From Gordionus sp. m RMFG-2023 (taxonomy: Eukaryota; Nematomorpha; Gordioida; Chordodea; Parachordodidae), in contig NC_088775.1 of the NCBI RefSeq assembly GCF_954871325.1, forward strand, positions 86,901,561 through 86,965,560: DNA of 64,000 bases. Reading direction: 5' to 3'. Below the pieces are notes generated by a model. It was not told the DNA's origin. It did not search any database and saw only the letters and a program-made list of their open reading frames with translations. Position numbers and translations under genes: made by a program. Below, in pieces: positions 1 through 11,705 of the stretch. Numbering within the stretch: position 1 is the stretch's first letter; every line of letters begins with the position of its first letter.

Positions 1-930
1 GGACCTGGACAAGATAAAGATCTATTGCCCTGATACTAAATGCTAGGTCAAGATAGAATTTGGTTTTAATAATAGCATTGATATCATGGATACTCAGACA
101 AAATGCAATGGGTCTTAGTGATAGCCTAGTTGAATCCCATCATTATCCTTTCCCCAAAAACTAAAAAAAATTTCTGACCATAGAAGAATTTATATAAGTG
201 AAGTAATCAGGAATTAATTCAAAGAATTTAGAGTATGATATAGATCTATGAAATACATTTAAAGCATTTTTAAAATCATAGAATTGAATTTGGACTAAGA
301 TTTTTATTATATATCCGAATAGTATCAGCAAATGTCTATCAGCCCACTTTGACATATAAGACAAAATTGGTAATCATCATGTTAATCTTTGTTGAATCTT
401 AATTCTGTTTGTTATTTAATCGGCAGTTATTTAGGATAAGCAAATCCAATAGCAATCAATCGTAAAAAGAAGGATAAGCAATTATAACAAAAAGGATATC
501 ATATTTTCAATACATTAAGCACATTTTTAAAGCGGTTATTTCATTATATTCTTGGCCAATATCCTCAAAATTCTTATTCAGATATGCTTGGCCAAGAATT
601 TAATTTATGCATTTTTTTAATAGGAAGCTGATACAATGTAAATTTAAAATATTGAAAACAATTCAAATAGAAAGCTCGTAAAAATATGAAATATGTCATA
701 TTGCGATTAAGATACATTGCCATTTACAGACAAACTGTAGATCCAATACCTTTCAATATTTTTAAAAAATATATCCAGACCCGCTTGAAAATATGATATT
801 AGACCAATACCGGCCAATACAAAAAAAATATTTTCTGTATGTATTAAATAAAAAATTTCTAGAAATTCCACTGCTTTTAATAAAATATTTTGTCTGGAAA
901 CGGTCTTAGATATATATATAAATATTATAC
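1..930. other. AT-rich intergenic DNA, nothing recognised
   Basis: No open frame here has recognisable motifs, and I see no RNA gene or repeat with a clear boundary. Small ORFs of 60-70 codons are what such AT-rich sequence gives by chance. Confidence 0.5.
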
Positions 931-946
931 AAAATTATTTACCACA

Positions 947-2870
947 GTTTAGGATACCATTTATGATAATTAATGTAAAATAAAGTTTTGAAATCATTAT
1001 TTAAGATTTTATAATTTATATTTTAAAAAAATGAGAAATATAATTTCAGAGTTTAAATTTGTTTTTTTTAAAATAAAGAATTAAACGCCCTTCTAGAAAA
1101 TATGGCATGTTTTTTAATTATATTTAAAACAAATTTTGTACTTGCTATTGTGTAAAACTCTATTCAAACTTGTGTAAATATGAATTCAAAAAATCATATA
1201 TTATATTATTTTTTTAAACATAATAATATTAAAGGGAAACCCAATTATATTTTTTTTACGATATTCCCTATAATTTTATTTCATCATATATATTATACAT
1301 GTTTATTAAATAATCAGAAGTTGGACTTTAACGGGATACTTAAAAAAATAAAACTCTGCCCATGCCCACAATAACTTACAAAAATTTTACCCAAGACTGA
1401 TCTAGGCCTTAATCTAAAAATTTAATTTTATCGCATTCAATGAAAATAAACAATATATTATATTTAAGAAATAAAATGTGCTATAAATAAAAATAATTTA
1501 TTAAAACTTTTTTATTATTAAGCGTATTAATTTTACCGATAAAAATATAGGTAAAGAATGGGCTATATCCGGGGAAGGGTGAGCCTTTCTACCCAGAAGA
1601 ATATTACTGATAAAAATAAATCCTATTTTGAAATACTTATAAAATATTAGCATAATTTATTGATAATTTAAACAAAAAGATTGGATTAATATTGAAACAG
1701 AATTCATGTGCCCAAAAAAGCGTTTACTTGTTGAGACAAAGAGCTATAAATATTTCAAATGCACTTACTAGTTAATTGTAAAATATAATTTTCATGCTTC
1801 TTTCGTGAATATTTGTCTTGAAGTTGAAAATTTAAAATTTTGTTGGTTTCATTTATCGGTTTTAATTTTTTTACAGTTGCATGACCTAAGTTTGTTTTCT
1901 TCATAGCGGCTAGCAAGGATGGATATTGACTAAATTTTTTAATAATTTCATCATTTGCTAGTTGTTTTTTTTCTATTATAATTTCCTACCAAATTAAATT
2001 TCAATAAGCATAAATATATTTCTAACACAAAGCTAAAAAGCGCTAATATGAACCCCTGAAAAGTAACCCCACACTCTAACTATCTTTGAAAATTTAGACA
2101 TATTTATGTTTAAATAATTAATTTTATATAGAATAAGCTTTAATTTTTTAAATAGGATATTTATTGGATAATTAAAACCATTATAACTTTTCAGTTTTTG
2201 ATAAATTTTGATTTAAAATAGTATTTGAGGGTAAAATTCATATATTTTGATTCGTTAAAACATTTCATCACAATTATTTCGACATACACAGATAGAACAT
2301 TTATTGCCTTCTTGCAAGAATTATGTAGTATATGGCATATATTCATTATTGTGCTTAGCAATTCGGTAACTTTGATTTTTGCCAAAATTTACAGAGGCAA
2401 TATCAGCGCAGAAAGCTGACATGCAAATGATTTCTAAAGAGAGGTAAATTAATTATTATGTGATGATAATGTGTTATGTTTATTAAATTTGTTAACTTTT
2501 TTTATTCCTAACTATCTTAAGCCCACCAACTTAATATTTACTCAAATATTCATCTCCAAAAATAGCTACTTTTCGCTATAAAATGTTTAAATTTTAAAAA
2601 GAAATCATCTTAATTATTATAATTTTAAATAAAAGATTAAAACTATTTATTATAACCTTACTATTGTTTTAATAAAACTATATTTATGTACCATTCCATA
2701 TCCAAATATGTTTTAATTCTTTTTATTTATAAAGATTTGTTATGTAGGTGGTAATATTATAACAATAAAATTCGTTAATCAAAATAAATAAAATTAATTT
2801 ATCTTACACGTAGCCCTCAATAAATTATATAATTAAACAAGCCCTAGCATTATGGGTTAGGATTTGTGGT
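947..2870 (+). repeat. Direct segmental duplication, copy 1 (partner 10,352-11,705)
   Basis: Long collinear similarity to 10,352-11,705 in the same orientation. Anchors include GATGTAAAATAAAGTTTT-like sequence near 970 and 10,382, CCCTTCTAGAAAA near 1,088 and 10,500, CAAACTTGTGTAAATAT near 1,166 and 10,583, and GTAGGTGGTA near 2,745 and 11,582. This copy is longer: the stretch around 1,850-2,640 is much reduced in the partner. Substitutions and small indels are frequent, so the event is old. The partner lies just upstream (on the minus strand) of a chitinase fragment; this copy has no chitinase exon beside it. No coding function is seen. Confidence 0.75.
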
Positions 2871-2879
2871 ATTGCATTA

Positions 2880-4738
2880 TTTATGAATTGAGATAAGACA
2901 ATATATTTTCTATGAAATTCTTTTTTCTGTCGTTCGAGAGAAAGGTAACCCTGGAGGTTTTAAGCGTTCTAAATCATAACGTATATTCATCATGCTGGCA
3001 TACGTATTCCTTCCAAATAAGAGTTTGATTTCGCTGGGTTGGGCTTGGGCCTATATATTTTATTTTTAAAAATCGGACCTGGCCGGGCTTGAATTTTGAA
3101 AAAATACTAATATCTTAAAATTCTTTGCAAGAAATAAAGAGCCAATATTTTCCATTGGTTAGTAGAATGATCAAAAACTAAACTATATTGAAACAAAAAA
3201 ATTTTTTTGTATAAATAAATTCGTGCCCTGTAGGATAAATAATTTCTATTTTTATTTCATGTCAGACATTTCGGAACTAATATGATATAATATTTTCTCA
3301 AAATCAGGCCGGGCTGGACAAATTTTTTAAAAGAATTTTAGGTAGGATAGGACTTTATTAGGTCCAATAGCGATCACTAATATAAAAAGTATTACTCACA
3401 ATATGAATTTCTCTCGATTTTATCATTAACTTTAAATACTCTTATTAAATTATTAATACACATGTTGGAATATTTTATTGTAAAATATGACTCTTTAAAC
3501 TTAAAAACGGATGTCAGTAAAAAAAAATTAAAAAGGATTAATTCATAACGTTCATAGATTCCATTATCACAAACGAACAAATAGTAAATTACTCTTCCTT
3601 ATTTTATAAATGTAATTTACAATTTTAAAATGTAGATATTTTGAATTTTTTTAAAAATATAATTTGGATCACATCTGATTAAATGTTATGGTTATTCTCA
3701 ATTAAAATTAGTAATTTAAAAAAAATTATCATATAAAATATTTAATTTGAAAATGGAAAATGAAGGTTAATTTTTAGAAAAATTGAAATCAATATGTTTT
3801 TTTTATATAATCGATATCAATATATTTTATTGAGACCAGACTAAAACCCCAACAGAAATTGATATTTCAGATATTGAAATTAACCGTATTACATTATTAT
3901 TTTTGAGCATAGAATAATCATTTTCTTTTGGTATTAATATTCATTTATAAGTTGCATCAATGAGACTCTAAATAATACTTAATTAGACTGAGGAATATAT
4001 TCATTTTGAAGCTTCGTTGAATACAAATAAGCCAAACACGCCATTTCCCAGATAAGAATATAAATATATGAAACTTTTAAAAATATATTTTCATAGAAAT
4101 TAAATAATTATTTACTTGAGAAACAGAAATAAATGCCAGCGGCTGTTTAGTGTTGTGAAATGATACACCCTCTAATTAGTGAATCGTCTTTCTAGGTAGT
4201 TATACTTCGATAATCGACACGTAGGGGAGACTTGGGTTAGTCGAACCAATTTTTACAAATTTGGCTATAGCTCTTGTTGTTTTATAGATAATATAAAAAA
4301 TAATATCAGATTGGATACCTAAAACTATACTCTATAAAGGTGCCTTATAAAAAATCTTAAGAATATAATCATTTTTTTTTAAATTTTATTTTTTGTTTTT
4401 GTTCAACAAGCCCCAATAGCGGGGTGAGGCAAACCACTTCAATAAACCATTGATTTTTTTAGGCCATAATAAATTGAAATGCATTTTTATTTATTAATAA
4501 GGATATGTTTATAATAATTTTATTGTTTTAATTTAATAAACATTAAGGACATAAAAAAATATGAATTTTAAGGAGAGATTAAAATTTCTTAGCATAAATC
4601 CTAAATACCAATCATAAACAGCCATGAAATTGCCTTTTCAAGATTTTGAAATTTTTTTCAATATTAATTGCCATAATTGACGTTATGGTTTAGCAAACCC
4701 CGCTAGCTCTAAATTGACAAATCATGATTAAAATAATA
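2880..4738. other. AT-rich spacer with decayed GC-rich repeat pieces
   Basis: Two short GC-rich patches at about 3,035-3,100 and 3,305-3,360 carry GGCCGGGC-type words and resemble the cores of the hAT-like MITEs found elsewhere in the window, but without clear termini. The rest holds nothing I can name. Confidence 0.4.
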
Positions 4739-4963
4739 TCTAATTAAGGATTTAAGACTCTATGTGCCTCGATCTCCTTACTGATGTAAATATTATGTGA
4801 AAAATAAATTATGTTTAGAAAAACACATTTTTTACAAAAATATTTTATCACCATTTTCTAAAAATTATTTTGAGGCGAATGCAATTACATTTTTTTTAAA
4901 GATTGCCTTCTGTAATATCTACAAGGCGAAAGAATAAAATTTATGCCTAAGAAGTCTTCTTAT

Positions 4964-5295
4964 TAGTGATCTCGGGCAAATTTTTCAAGCCCGGCCCGGC
5001 CCGAAATTTTTTTAAAAAAAAGTTTTATCGGCCCGGCCTAGCCCGAATTTATTTAATAGAAATTAATTTTTATACTCAAAATATATATATTCTTGTTCTA
5101 TAAATAAAATAAAATATTTTTATTTTACATAAAAAATTCAATATAAAATTGATAAATTTAGATATATTAAGAAAAATTTCCAAGGCTCGACCCGACGCGG
5201 CCCGAATATTTTTTTTTAATATTAGGCCAGAGCCAGGCCCGAAGCCCGTTTGGTCCCGGTATTGGCCGGGCCGGGCCTACTTTTGAAAATCTCTA
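4964..5295. mobile_element. hAT-like MITE with GC-rich core and 8-bp target duplication
   Basis: Terminal inverted repeats begin TAGTGATCTC on the left and read TAGAGATTTTC on the right (reverse complement). The inner ends carry repeated CCCGGCC/GGCCGGG words in an otherwise AT-rich region. The element is flanked by CTTCTTAT (4,956-4,963) and CTTTTTAT (5,296-5,303), a 7/8 match to the 8-bp target duplication of hAT elements. No coding capacity. Related copies lie within 39,326-39,727 and 60,430-60,690, carried along in larger duplications. Confidence 0.8.
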
Positions 5296-6129
5296 CTTTT
5301 TATATGCTATGGGTAGTGCATACCGTCAAATAAATATGCTGGATATATTAATTGAAAATGATTTTAATCGATAAATTATAAATTTAATTAGTATTAAGGC
5401 CCATCTTAATCAATTGTTTTGATATGGTTTTCTAATAGATACTTTGTCCTCGTGCATTACTTTTAAAATTCTGTTATAATCTTTATTAGTAATACATTTA
5501 TGAATTTATTTGGCTTTATAAATTGTCACTTTTTAAAAAAGAATTATAGGAAAAATTTGAACGATAAAAACATCTATAGTGTTTGGCAAGTACCTCGTCT
5601 GGAATATCCAAGATAGTTAGTATCTATATAAAAAGGATGAGTATCAATAAATTCTTGTTCAAAATTTTTGATTTTTTTTTTATATTTTGTCAAGCATTGT
5701 TGCAGTATAAATTTTAAAGTGTGGAACATAAATAAATTTATTTTAAAAAAAATAATCTAATAATCTACAACACTTTTTATTTATTACTTTTAGTTAATAA
5801 AAAAGATTTTTCCAAAGTGTCCGAAACTGAACCCTATTTTAGTTATAAATTAGTGGTATTCCCTAAAAAATATTTTTGAGGCGAAGAAAATAATAATTTT
5901 ATTTTAAAGATTCTCTTCTGTAAAAATTAAAACTGATTATTAATTCTTTTTAAATTAGATTATCTCAATGTTAAAACCGGTTCACAGTCTTTTTTAAAAG
6001 TTCAGGTTGGTTCAGGGTAGGATTTGGTAAATAATAACGGATAATACAGGTTTAACAGTTCAATTATGTTCGGTTTAAATCTATAGATTATTTCACCATT
6101 ATTATTAATCCTTTTCTTTCAAAATTTAA

Positions 6130-7970
6130 ATTTTTTTTTTTTATAATCATAAATTAAATTTTTATTCCAATTTGAAATATAATAATATCACATAATAAAG
6201 TATTAGTTAAACAAAATATTTATTTAAGTCGTAATATAAAGTATGGTTAAATATATTATTCATTAAGTAAATAAAATATATTTATTTTTTTTTAATTTTT
6301 AAAATTTTATTAAATTATATATAAATAAATTATTCATTACGCGATTAAAATAATATAAAATATATTCTAATCATCATGTGAGATGAGGCTGCCAATGAAG
6401 CTGATGTAATAGGCCATGTGAATTGCTATTGCGAGTCTTTGTCTTAAGAAAAAGCCTTGACGAGGTTCATCTGTTAGTTTGCGGATTAGCGATCCAAGTT
6501 CCTTGAAGAAAGAAAGAGCACGATTCCCAAAGGTGGTAGTCAAGGTAGTGGAAATGATGGGAATGAATAAGTGATCTTGGGATATCTCTGAATATTTTGC
6601 AATTTTTAGAAGCTCCTTGTTCTCCAGAATGTTTAGGGATTGATTGGAAGGAGCCAATGGATCAATACAAGAGTAATCCCAGACCAAGAACTGACCTCGC
6701 TTCCAGGGAATTTGAGAGATCCCGTCAGGGCGTTTCCCATCAGATCTGAAAAGACCAGAGGGTTCGAGAATAGAAGGAATTTGAGCGGATCTCAGAGCTC
6801 TAAGAATTATAGAATTGCAAATGTTATGTCTAACGATGCGGCCTTTACATGAACGACAATGTAGACTATACCTTCCATTATTCAAAACAGCAGAACTGCA
6901 GCAGGCACAGATGTGGGGTTGGGTTACTAAGCAATTTAGCTCATTTTGGGTCAATTGTAATTGTAAGTTCGCGGAAGGAATGGCTTTGAGAAACTCATGT
7001 CCAGAACCATTAAGCAGAGAGGAGAATAAGGGACGGTCCAATGATTGCATACTGGAAAGGAGAGATTCGACGCAGCTTGCAATAATGGGCTTATCCCAGT
7101 CCTTCTGCTTGTTCGTTTCTGGAATTGGGTGGTCGGCAATGAATCGAGACTTCGATTCAATGATGGCCCTATCAAAGGAAGGGTCAGAATTTAAGGAATT
7201 AGGATTTACTAAATTTTTGGTTAAAAAACAGCTCGATATACAGGCAGTTAAGGCAAGATCGGAAGGGGATCTGATGCCTAGTCCTCCCATCTTGGTAGGA
7301 AGGGTGGCTTGTGCACGCTAATTCAGGAATTTTAGATTAAGGATACTTTCAATTAGGACTTTAATCTCATTTTCATAAATGCCTAAGGAAGTGGGAAATT
7401 TAAAAATAGGGGTAGAGCGGAGCGCGTAAAGAATTTTTGGGATATTGAAGAAATTTTTCAGGAGAAAAAAGTCTTTATGAGAAGGGAGAAGGGAAAATAG
7501 GTCAGCCAAATCATTAAAGGTTTCGAGTGTTGATTGTAGGAAGGATGATATGGCTGTGTCCACTAACTGGAGCACCTAAGTGAGATAATTCCTCCAGAGT
7601 AATCTGTTTGAAATTATGAAAATTGTTTTCAGATGAATTAATTGGAATGAATTCTAATTTTTCATGGTTGATTGATAGACCAATGGATTGCCCTGCATCC
7701 TTGATTATCATTACAGCTTTATTGATTTCGTCGTTTGGACCACAAAGGATTCCATCATCGATGTACCATGCATGCAATGATAATGAACATGCCTCGTTAA
7801 TAGATTTAACAATTTCATTGATCCCTAAACAGAAAAATAAAGAACCTAGAGGATATCCCTGTTGTATGCCCTCAATCGAAGGAATTTTATAGGTATCAAA
7901 TTGGAGAGTGGAAGGCTGTTGATAGCATGAATAAAAGAATTTAGTGTAACCAGGAAAGAGAATTAATTTT
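6130..7970 (-). mobile_element. Non-LTR retrotransposon (RLE type), 5'-truncated copy 1
   Basis: On the minus strand the fragment runs from the reverse transcriptase palm to the C-terminus. Visible parts: an EGIQQG-like block with SLFFCLGIN near 7,830-7,880, the catalytic AWYIDDG near 7,760, MGGLGIRSPSDLALTA at 7,290, a zinc-like PHICACCSSAV..H..C block, and the endonuclease motif GKRPDGISQIPW followed by LVWDYSCID. The stop is at 6,367. At least two frame changes separate the pieces, near 7,560 and 7,310. The left AT-rich stretch (6,130-6,366) is the likely 3' untranslated region. The insertion site is inside Ty3/Gypsy module copy A. Related to copy 2 (18,023-19,913), but seven residues shorter before the zinc motif. 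Confidence 0.85.
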
Positions 7971-8599
7971 TTTCAAATTTTTAATTTATTATAATAAATT
8001 TAGTTATCAAGAATATTAAACATAGAGTCTACTAATTTGCCACCTGATGATGATATGAGGCCAGATGGTTCAACAATAATATCATGACTTTAAGTTAATA
8101 CTTAATTTAGGACTTCACATATGTCTCTTTCTTTTCAAACGTTCTTCTATCAAAATTATTCTCGCCTGCAATAATTACATCGTCTAAAGATACATTAACC
8201 ATTGGAATGCTCTTTAATAGGTTTTGCATAAAGGGTTGAAATATTATCGGAGCGCTAGTTGACCCAAAAGGAATTCTTTGGTATCAGTAACCGACATGAG
8301 TCGAAATTACTAAAAGGTCTCTACATTCTGGACAAACTCCAAATTGTAAAAATGCATCTCTTAAAGCTATCGTTGAAAATATTTTACCACCCGCGATCCT
8401 ATTTGTCAGGTCGACAAAAGTTGGTAGTAAATCGTTATCTATCGTTAGATATTTGTTGATTGTTAAACGAAAATCTCCGCATATCCGCACGGCACCGGAT
8501 TTTTTAAAAATATTAATCGTTGACGTAGCCCAAATTGAGTCTTTGTTGGATCCACTTTCTAGATAGCGCCTTTATCTAAAAATCTGTCCAACTCAGCTT

Positions 8600-9410
8600 C
8601 AACTGAATGTGTATTAAAATTGAGTTTTTTTCCTGAACTAACTAGGTGAATTTGAAATATGGGATATGATATTTAGTAGATCAAAATCGATTGTTTGAAT
8701 TTAAAACAGGTTTAATTTGTTGTTCAGCAATTGTTTTTCCACATATTCCTTTGTGTTAACTAGGTATTAACAAACATAACCCAATAAAGATGATGACATA
8801 AAGAATGAATAATAAAATTAATATAGTGGTTTTACTAATATTTTGGATTCACAAAATAGAGAAGCAAAAGTTGAAAAAGAAAACATGGTCTGGAATAAAT
8901 TGAGAATTTATAAGGCCCCTGATACTAATGGGAAAATTATATAATTCCTAAATATATATGGCGGGCCATGCTCTAAAACAATGAAAAAGAGTTGAGGGAA
9001 AATAAAGATGGAAGAATACCAAAATTAAAATATTCTCATGTTATTAGATATAAAAACCCATATGCATAGATGATTGTGTGAATAATTATGAAAGGAAACA
9101 AAGATTACATGAAATAACCAATAGAAATGACAAAAATAGTTTTAAGAAATATAAAATAGCATGAAAAAGGGTAGGCTGTTGATCAATGTAGATAAAACTA
9201 TCATAATTCTCAAGCAGAAATAAAATTCTAATACCTATTTATGTGTTTATTATTATTTTTCTTTGCAAGTTCAGACTTTTCATCTATTAAATTATGTTTA
9301 GTCTTAATTCCGATAAAATATTGAAAGATATAGAATAAATAGTAAAAAAAAATGTTTTTACTTTTTATTGTTAAAGAGGTTTGTTTATATAGTGCTTTTA
9401 GCTAAGAACA
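8600..9410 (+). repeat. Dispersed repeat family X, copy 1
   Basis: Matches the reverse complement of about 14,350-15,250 and, in the same orientation, about 37,690-38,170. Shared words include ACTAGGTGAATTTG, CAATAAAGATGATGACA and TTTACTAATATTTTGGAT. No protein was recognised in it, so its class is unknown. Here it joins a Ty3/Gypsy piece on the left and runs into the chitinase exon at 9,414 on the right, so it sits in what was an intron of that gene. Confidence 0.65.
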
Positions 9411-9413
9411 TAC

Positions 9414-10099
9414 CTTTAATACATTTCCATATTTGGCTTTTTCGTTCCCACTTGGATATTCCAATGTCAATCTGTATTGTTGTATTAGAGTTTTACAGTT
9501 CGACACGCAAATGTTTGGATTAAAGCATCAGCGGTTAGTTGACTGTTAAATGAAAAATAAATATTAAATTGTTTGTTATTAATAATATCTTTACCTGAAC
9601 ATCCATGCATTACCTAGACCTCCTACACTAGTTAATATTTTCAAATTAGGATACTTGTTTGCCAAATTCTTTAATTTTGTGAAATCATCTTTTAGTTTTA
9701 CAAATAAATAGATATAATATAATTTTAAAAATTTTAAATTGAAAATACAACTTATACATGTTGATAAAATTATCTCCTTTTAACTATGCCATAATATGAA
9801 AATGAAGAAAAATTATAAATATCCCTATAGCTGATTTTTAAAATATAATTTAGATATTGTAATAAATAGATCCTTAATCGCCCTATACAGGAGAAATAAT
9901 TTTGTAGATTAATTTTTTTATATTTATATGATATATAATAATTACAACTTACCCATTGAATAAACTTCAATTTTTCCGTTCTTTTCTATTCCAACATAGC
10001 TATAAATTAAATGAGTATACAGGTTACCATTCACATCTGATATATCTATGTAATATTGATTCCAGGATGTTATATACCCCACAATAACTTTCGAAGATA
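9414..10099 (-). pseudogene. GH18 chitinase fragment, exons 2-4
   Basis: Three exons homologous to the gene at 30,281-33,758: 10,099-9,953 (VIVGYITSWNQ, start of the GH18 barrel), 9,688-9,595 (LKILTSVGG, the SxGG-type substrate strand) and 9,542-9,414. Splice sites are kept: acceptors ending AG, donors GTAAGT, GTAAAG and GTATGT. Exon 2 is 147 bp (144 in its relatives, so in frame) and exon 3 is 94 bp as in both relatives. Exon 4 is 129 bp against 142, and the loss falls on the catalytic DIDWE strand, so this copy cannot be an active enzyme. No signal-peptide exon and no exons beyond 4 were found. It is one arm of an inverted duplication with 13,367-15,250. Confidence 0.85.
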
Positions 10100-10351
10100 C
10101 TTAATTATTTTTTTAAACGTAATATAGTATAAAATATTTTTATAAATTTTTTATTTATATCATTCTCATTGAATTTTAAATATTCATTTGTACTTTAATT
10201 AATGAAAGAGGTGTTGAAGGGTTGATTTACTTTAAATATTTTTCCTAACTCAAATATAACCATGATTTAATATTACAAAGTTTTATAATATTAATAAATA
10301 TGAAATCTTTATTTTACATATATTATGTTATGTATAAATATCATATAAAAT

Positions 10352-11705
10352 TATTTAGTACAGGATATAATTTGTAATAATTGATGTAAAATAAAGTTTT
10401 AAAATCATTATTTAAGACTTATTTATAATTTATATTTAAAATAAATGGGAAATAAATTTTCTGTGTTTAAATTATTTTTTTTTAAATAAGAATTAAATAC
10501 CCTTCTAGAAAAAATGGCCTGTTTTTTAATTTTATATTTTAATAAACAAATTTTTCATTTGCTTTTGTATAAAGTTCTAATCAAACTTGTGTAAATATAA
10601 TTCAAAAATATAAAAGGGGGAAATCCAATTATGTTTTTTCTACCTTTCCCTTTAATTTTATTTCCGTCATTTATATATTATACATATTTTTTTGAATAAT
10701 CAAAACTTCGATTTTAATGGGAAATTTAAGAAATTATAACTCGTTCCATCCCACAATAAATTTCAAAAATTTTAAGCTCGACCTAGGCCTAAATCCATAA
10801 ATATTTTAGACCGGGGAACATACGAACAAAAAGAAAATATCAATAAAATTAAAACTACTTTATAATATTATGTGCTATAAATAATATTTTAAAACATTAA
10901 AATTTTTAACTTTATTAATTTTACCGAAAATAAATATAGGAAAGGATGAGCTATATTTGGGGAAGAGGAAACCGTTCTACGCGGGGCTTTTGAGTTGCAA
11001 AATATTGATTATTTTTAAATATAAAAATGACATTACGAATATTGCTGATAAAAATAAGTCATATTTTAAAATACTTATAAAATATTAGTGAAAATTATTG
11101 ACAATTTAATCAAATAAAGATTGATTTTTGCAACAGAATTCATGTGCCCAAAAAGAATAAAGATCTAATCACAGATACGCTTATTTAGATAATTGTGTAT
11201 ATAGTTTCAAGCTTTTTCTTAAATATTTGTCTCGATGTAGAAATTGATATTACGTTTAATTTTTTAAAAAAAGAGAAAATAAAGATTATATAAAAGATAT
11301 AACCATCTTTACGTATTTGGGATTTCGTAATCATAATTATAATTTAAAAATTCCTTTTTTTGGAGATCAAACATCATTATACAAACATTTAACATTATTA
11401 TGTTTAAATATATTTTCGAAAGATATTCGTTAAATTAGCATCATTTAAGAATTTTTTTTTATAAATTTTTTCATATATTTTTAATATTTTATTTTATAAC
11501 ATTACTATTGTTTTAATAAAACTAGGAATCATTGTACATCCAAATATGTTATAATTCTTTAAATTTATATATATTTTTAATGTAGGTGGTATAATTTTAA
11601 AACAATAAAATTTCGTTCATCAAAAAAAAAAGGAATAAAATAAATTTATTTTGCAAGGAGCCCTCAGGAAATAATATTTTTTAACTAGCCTCAGCATCAT
11701 TGGCG
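10352..11705 (+). repeat. Direct segmental duplication, copy 2 (partner 947-2,870)
   Basis: Collinear with 947-2,870 but shorter in the middle. It ends where a transposon-like terminus begins (GGCGTACGCAGCGG at about 11,703). No coding region is recognised. Confidence 0.75.

Larger units (their letters stand above)
4739..8600 (-). mobile_element. Ty3/Gypsy-derived module, copy A, split by a LINE
   Basis: Fossil. The left flank (4,739-6,130) and right part (about 7,970-8,600) match, in order and orientation, the uninterrupted module at 39,102-41,110 and its shorter copy at 60,202-61,490. The right part read on the minus strand shows Ty3/Gypsy reverse transcriptase motifs (VRICGDF and a LxDDVIIAG-like block). 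The left part contains a hAT-like MITE at 4,964-5,295. A 5'-truncated LINE occupies 6,130-7,970. The right edge at about 8,600 joins a different repeat family directly. It is a broken partial copy; no LTRs were delimited. Age: older than the LINE and the MITE. Confidence 0.75.

Noticed and set aside
6640-7321. Plus-strand frames of 70 and 168 codons across LINE copy 1
   Set aside because: They are antisense readings of the LINE reverse transcriptase and endonuclease; no motif of their own.
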